Source: Cytophagales bacterium
GTDB taxonomy: Bacteria; Bacteroidota; Bacteroidia; Cytophagales; Cyclobacteriaceae
Assembly: GCA_029262935.1 (NCBI GenBank)
Contig: JAJCYK010000603.1
Location: forward strand, 1-6,663
Direction of reading: 5' to 3'
Length of the DNA stretch: 6,663 nt
Shown: in pieces, positions 5,994 through 6,663 of the stretch
Layout: each line of letters starts with the position of its first letter
Numbering within the stretch: the first letter of the stretch is position 1
Program-made: the position numbers and the translations under genes
Notes under the pieces: model-generated
The model's input: the letters and a program-made list of their open reading frames with translations, nothing else
What the model was told of the DNA's origin: nothing
The model's database searches: none

Positions 5994-6663
5994 CTATTTC
6001 ATGATCAACTTATAAAGACCTTTCCCTTCCACTCCTACATATAAAAATCCGTCTCGACCTTGTTCTACGTTACGCACACGACCAATACCTTCCGCGATAC
6101 GTTCTTGTTCAATGATCTTACCGTCTTTAACCGTAGCATGCACCAAATAAGAGAATTTCAAGGAACCTACTATTAGATCACCAGACCATCCTGGATATTT
6201 GCTGCCGGTTATAAAGGTCATGCCACAGGGAGCAATTGAAGGGACCCAGTAAATCTGTGGCTGTTCCATTCCTGTCTTTGCCGTAGCTTCTGCAAATTTG
6301 GTCCCGTTGTAGTTAATTCCGTAACTAATTACCGGCCAGCCGTAGTTCTTTCCAGCCTGAATCAGATTCACTTCATCACCGCCTTGGGGTCCGTGTTCGT
6401 GTTCCCATATCTTTCCTGAATTAGGATCCACAGCCAAACCTTGAGGATTGCGATGCCCAAAGGAATAAATAGCTTCCTTAGCACCATTCTTGCCTACAAA
6501 AGGATTATCGGTGGGTATTCCCCCATCATCATGGATACGGTATACTTTACCTCCATCTTTCGAAATGTTTTGAGGCAATACATCACGATTACCCCTATCC
6601 CCCACAGAAAAATACAGGAAACCCTCCTTGTCAAAAACCAAACGACTTCCAAAATGCTGTCTT
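5994..6663 (-). CDS. PQQ-dependent sugar dehydrogenase (soluble GDH/YliI type), C-terminal part
   Basis: The visible 222 residues are the C-terminal portion of a six-bladed beta-propeller sugar dehydrogenase; the gene enters from the right edge and its start is outside the window. The frame is open through base 6662 and begins RQHFGSRLVFDKEGFLYFSVGDRG, where the His corresponds to the region of the catalytic base (His144) in Acinetobacter soluble glucose dehydrogenase. GHRNPQGLAVDP (visible residues 69-80) and EHGPQGGDEVNLI (89-101) match the PQQ- and calcium-binding segments of that family. YWVPSIAPCGMTFITG and the closing GRVRNVEQGRDGFLYVGVEGKGLYKL are also typical. Enzymes of this type oxidise aldose sugars at C1 in the periplasm using PQQ and Ca2+; the substrate here is unknown. 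Any internal start within the visible part would remove the catalytic His, so I treat it as an edge-truncated gene, not a short one. Confidence 0.9.
   Translation of the reverse strand, partial: RQHFGSRLVFDKEGFLYFSVGDRGNRDVLPQNISKDGGKVYRIHDDGGIPTDNPFVGKNGAKEAIYSFGHRNPQGLAVDPNSGKIWEHEHGPQGGDEVNLIQAGKNYGWPVISYGINYNGTKFAEATAKTGMEQPQIYWVPSIAPCGMTFITGSKYPGWSGDLIVGSLKFSYLVHATVKDGKIIEQERIAEGIGRVRNVEQGRDGFLYVGVEGKGLYKLIMK

Noticed and set aside
5994..6641. A complete short gene starting at a TTG at 6641
   Set aside because: The frame stays open to the window edge and the upstream residues match the conserved HFGSRLVF segment of PQQ sugar dehydrogenases, so the gene is truncated by the window.

Overview
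The window looks like a chromosomal segment of a Bacteroidota bacterium, probably a flavobacterium or a close relative. The evidence is moderate-to-low GC, A/T-rich leaders with no clear Shine-Dalgarno sequence before any gene, several short Cys-ending lipoprotein signals, and proteins of types common there (a GMC oxidoreductase paired with a Tat-signal subunit 3, a DUF1080 lipoprotein, and a cold-shock protein with a basic N-terminal extension). This placement is an inference from gene content, not a phylogeny.

Layout, left to right: (1) 18-1328, minus: a lipoprotein serine hydrolase of the class C beta-lactamase/esterase fold. (2) 1329-1553: a divergent intergenic region. (3) 1554-3778, plus: a two-gene operon of an FAD-dependent GMC oxidoreductase and its small Tat-exported subunit 3, with 2 bases between them. 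(4) 3800-4507, minus: a DUF1080 lipoprotein (now called the 3-keto-disaccharide hydrolase domain), convergent with the operon across 21 bases. (5) 4588-5016, minus: an Hsp20 small heat-shock protein, with a strong palindrome upstream at 5098-5126 that has Crp/Fnr-type geometry. (6) 5180-5761, minus: a cold-shock-domain protein with a lysine/arginine-rich N-terminus and a repetitive acidic tail. (7) 5994-6663, minus: the C-terminal part of a soluble PQQ-dependent sugar dehydrogenase that runs off the right edge.

Functional reading: genes 3-4 together resemble the oxidation-first route of glycoside breakdown. In that route a periplasmic FAD/Fe-S dehydrogenase oxidises a sugar at C3 and a DUF1080 enzyme cleaves the resulting 3-keto-glycoside. 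The dehydrogenase carries a C-x5-C-x3-C motif like the 3Fe-4S site of bacterial FAD-glucose dehydrogenases. No cytochrome subunit lies beside it, and its small subunit ends early. The PQQ dehydrogenase is a second, chemically different sugar oxidase nearby. The Hsp20 and cold-shock genes form a small stress-related pair between the two sugar-oxidising parts. No mobile elements, CRISPR arrays, tRNA or rRNA genes were seen.
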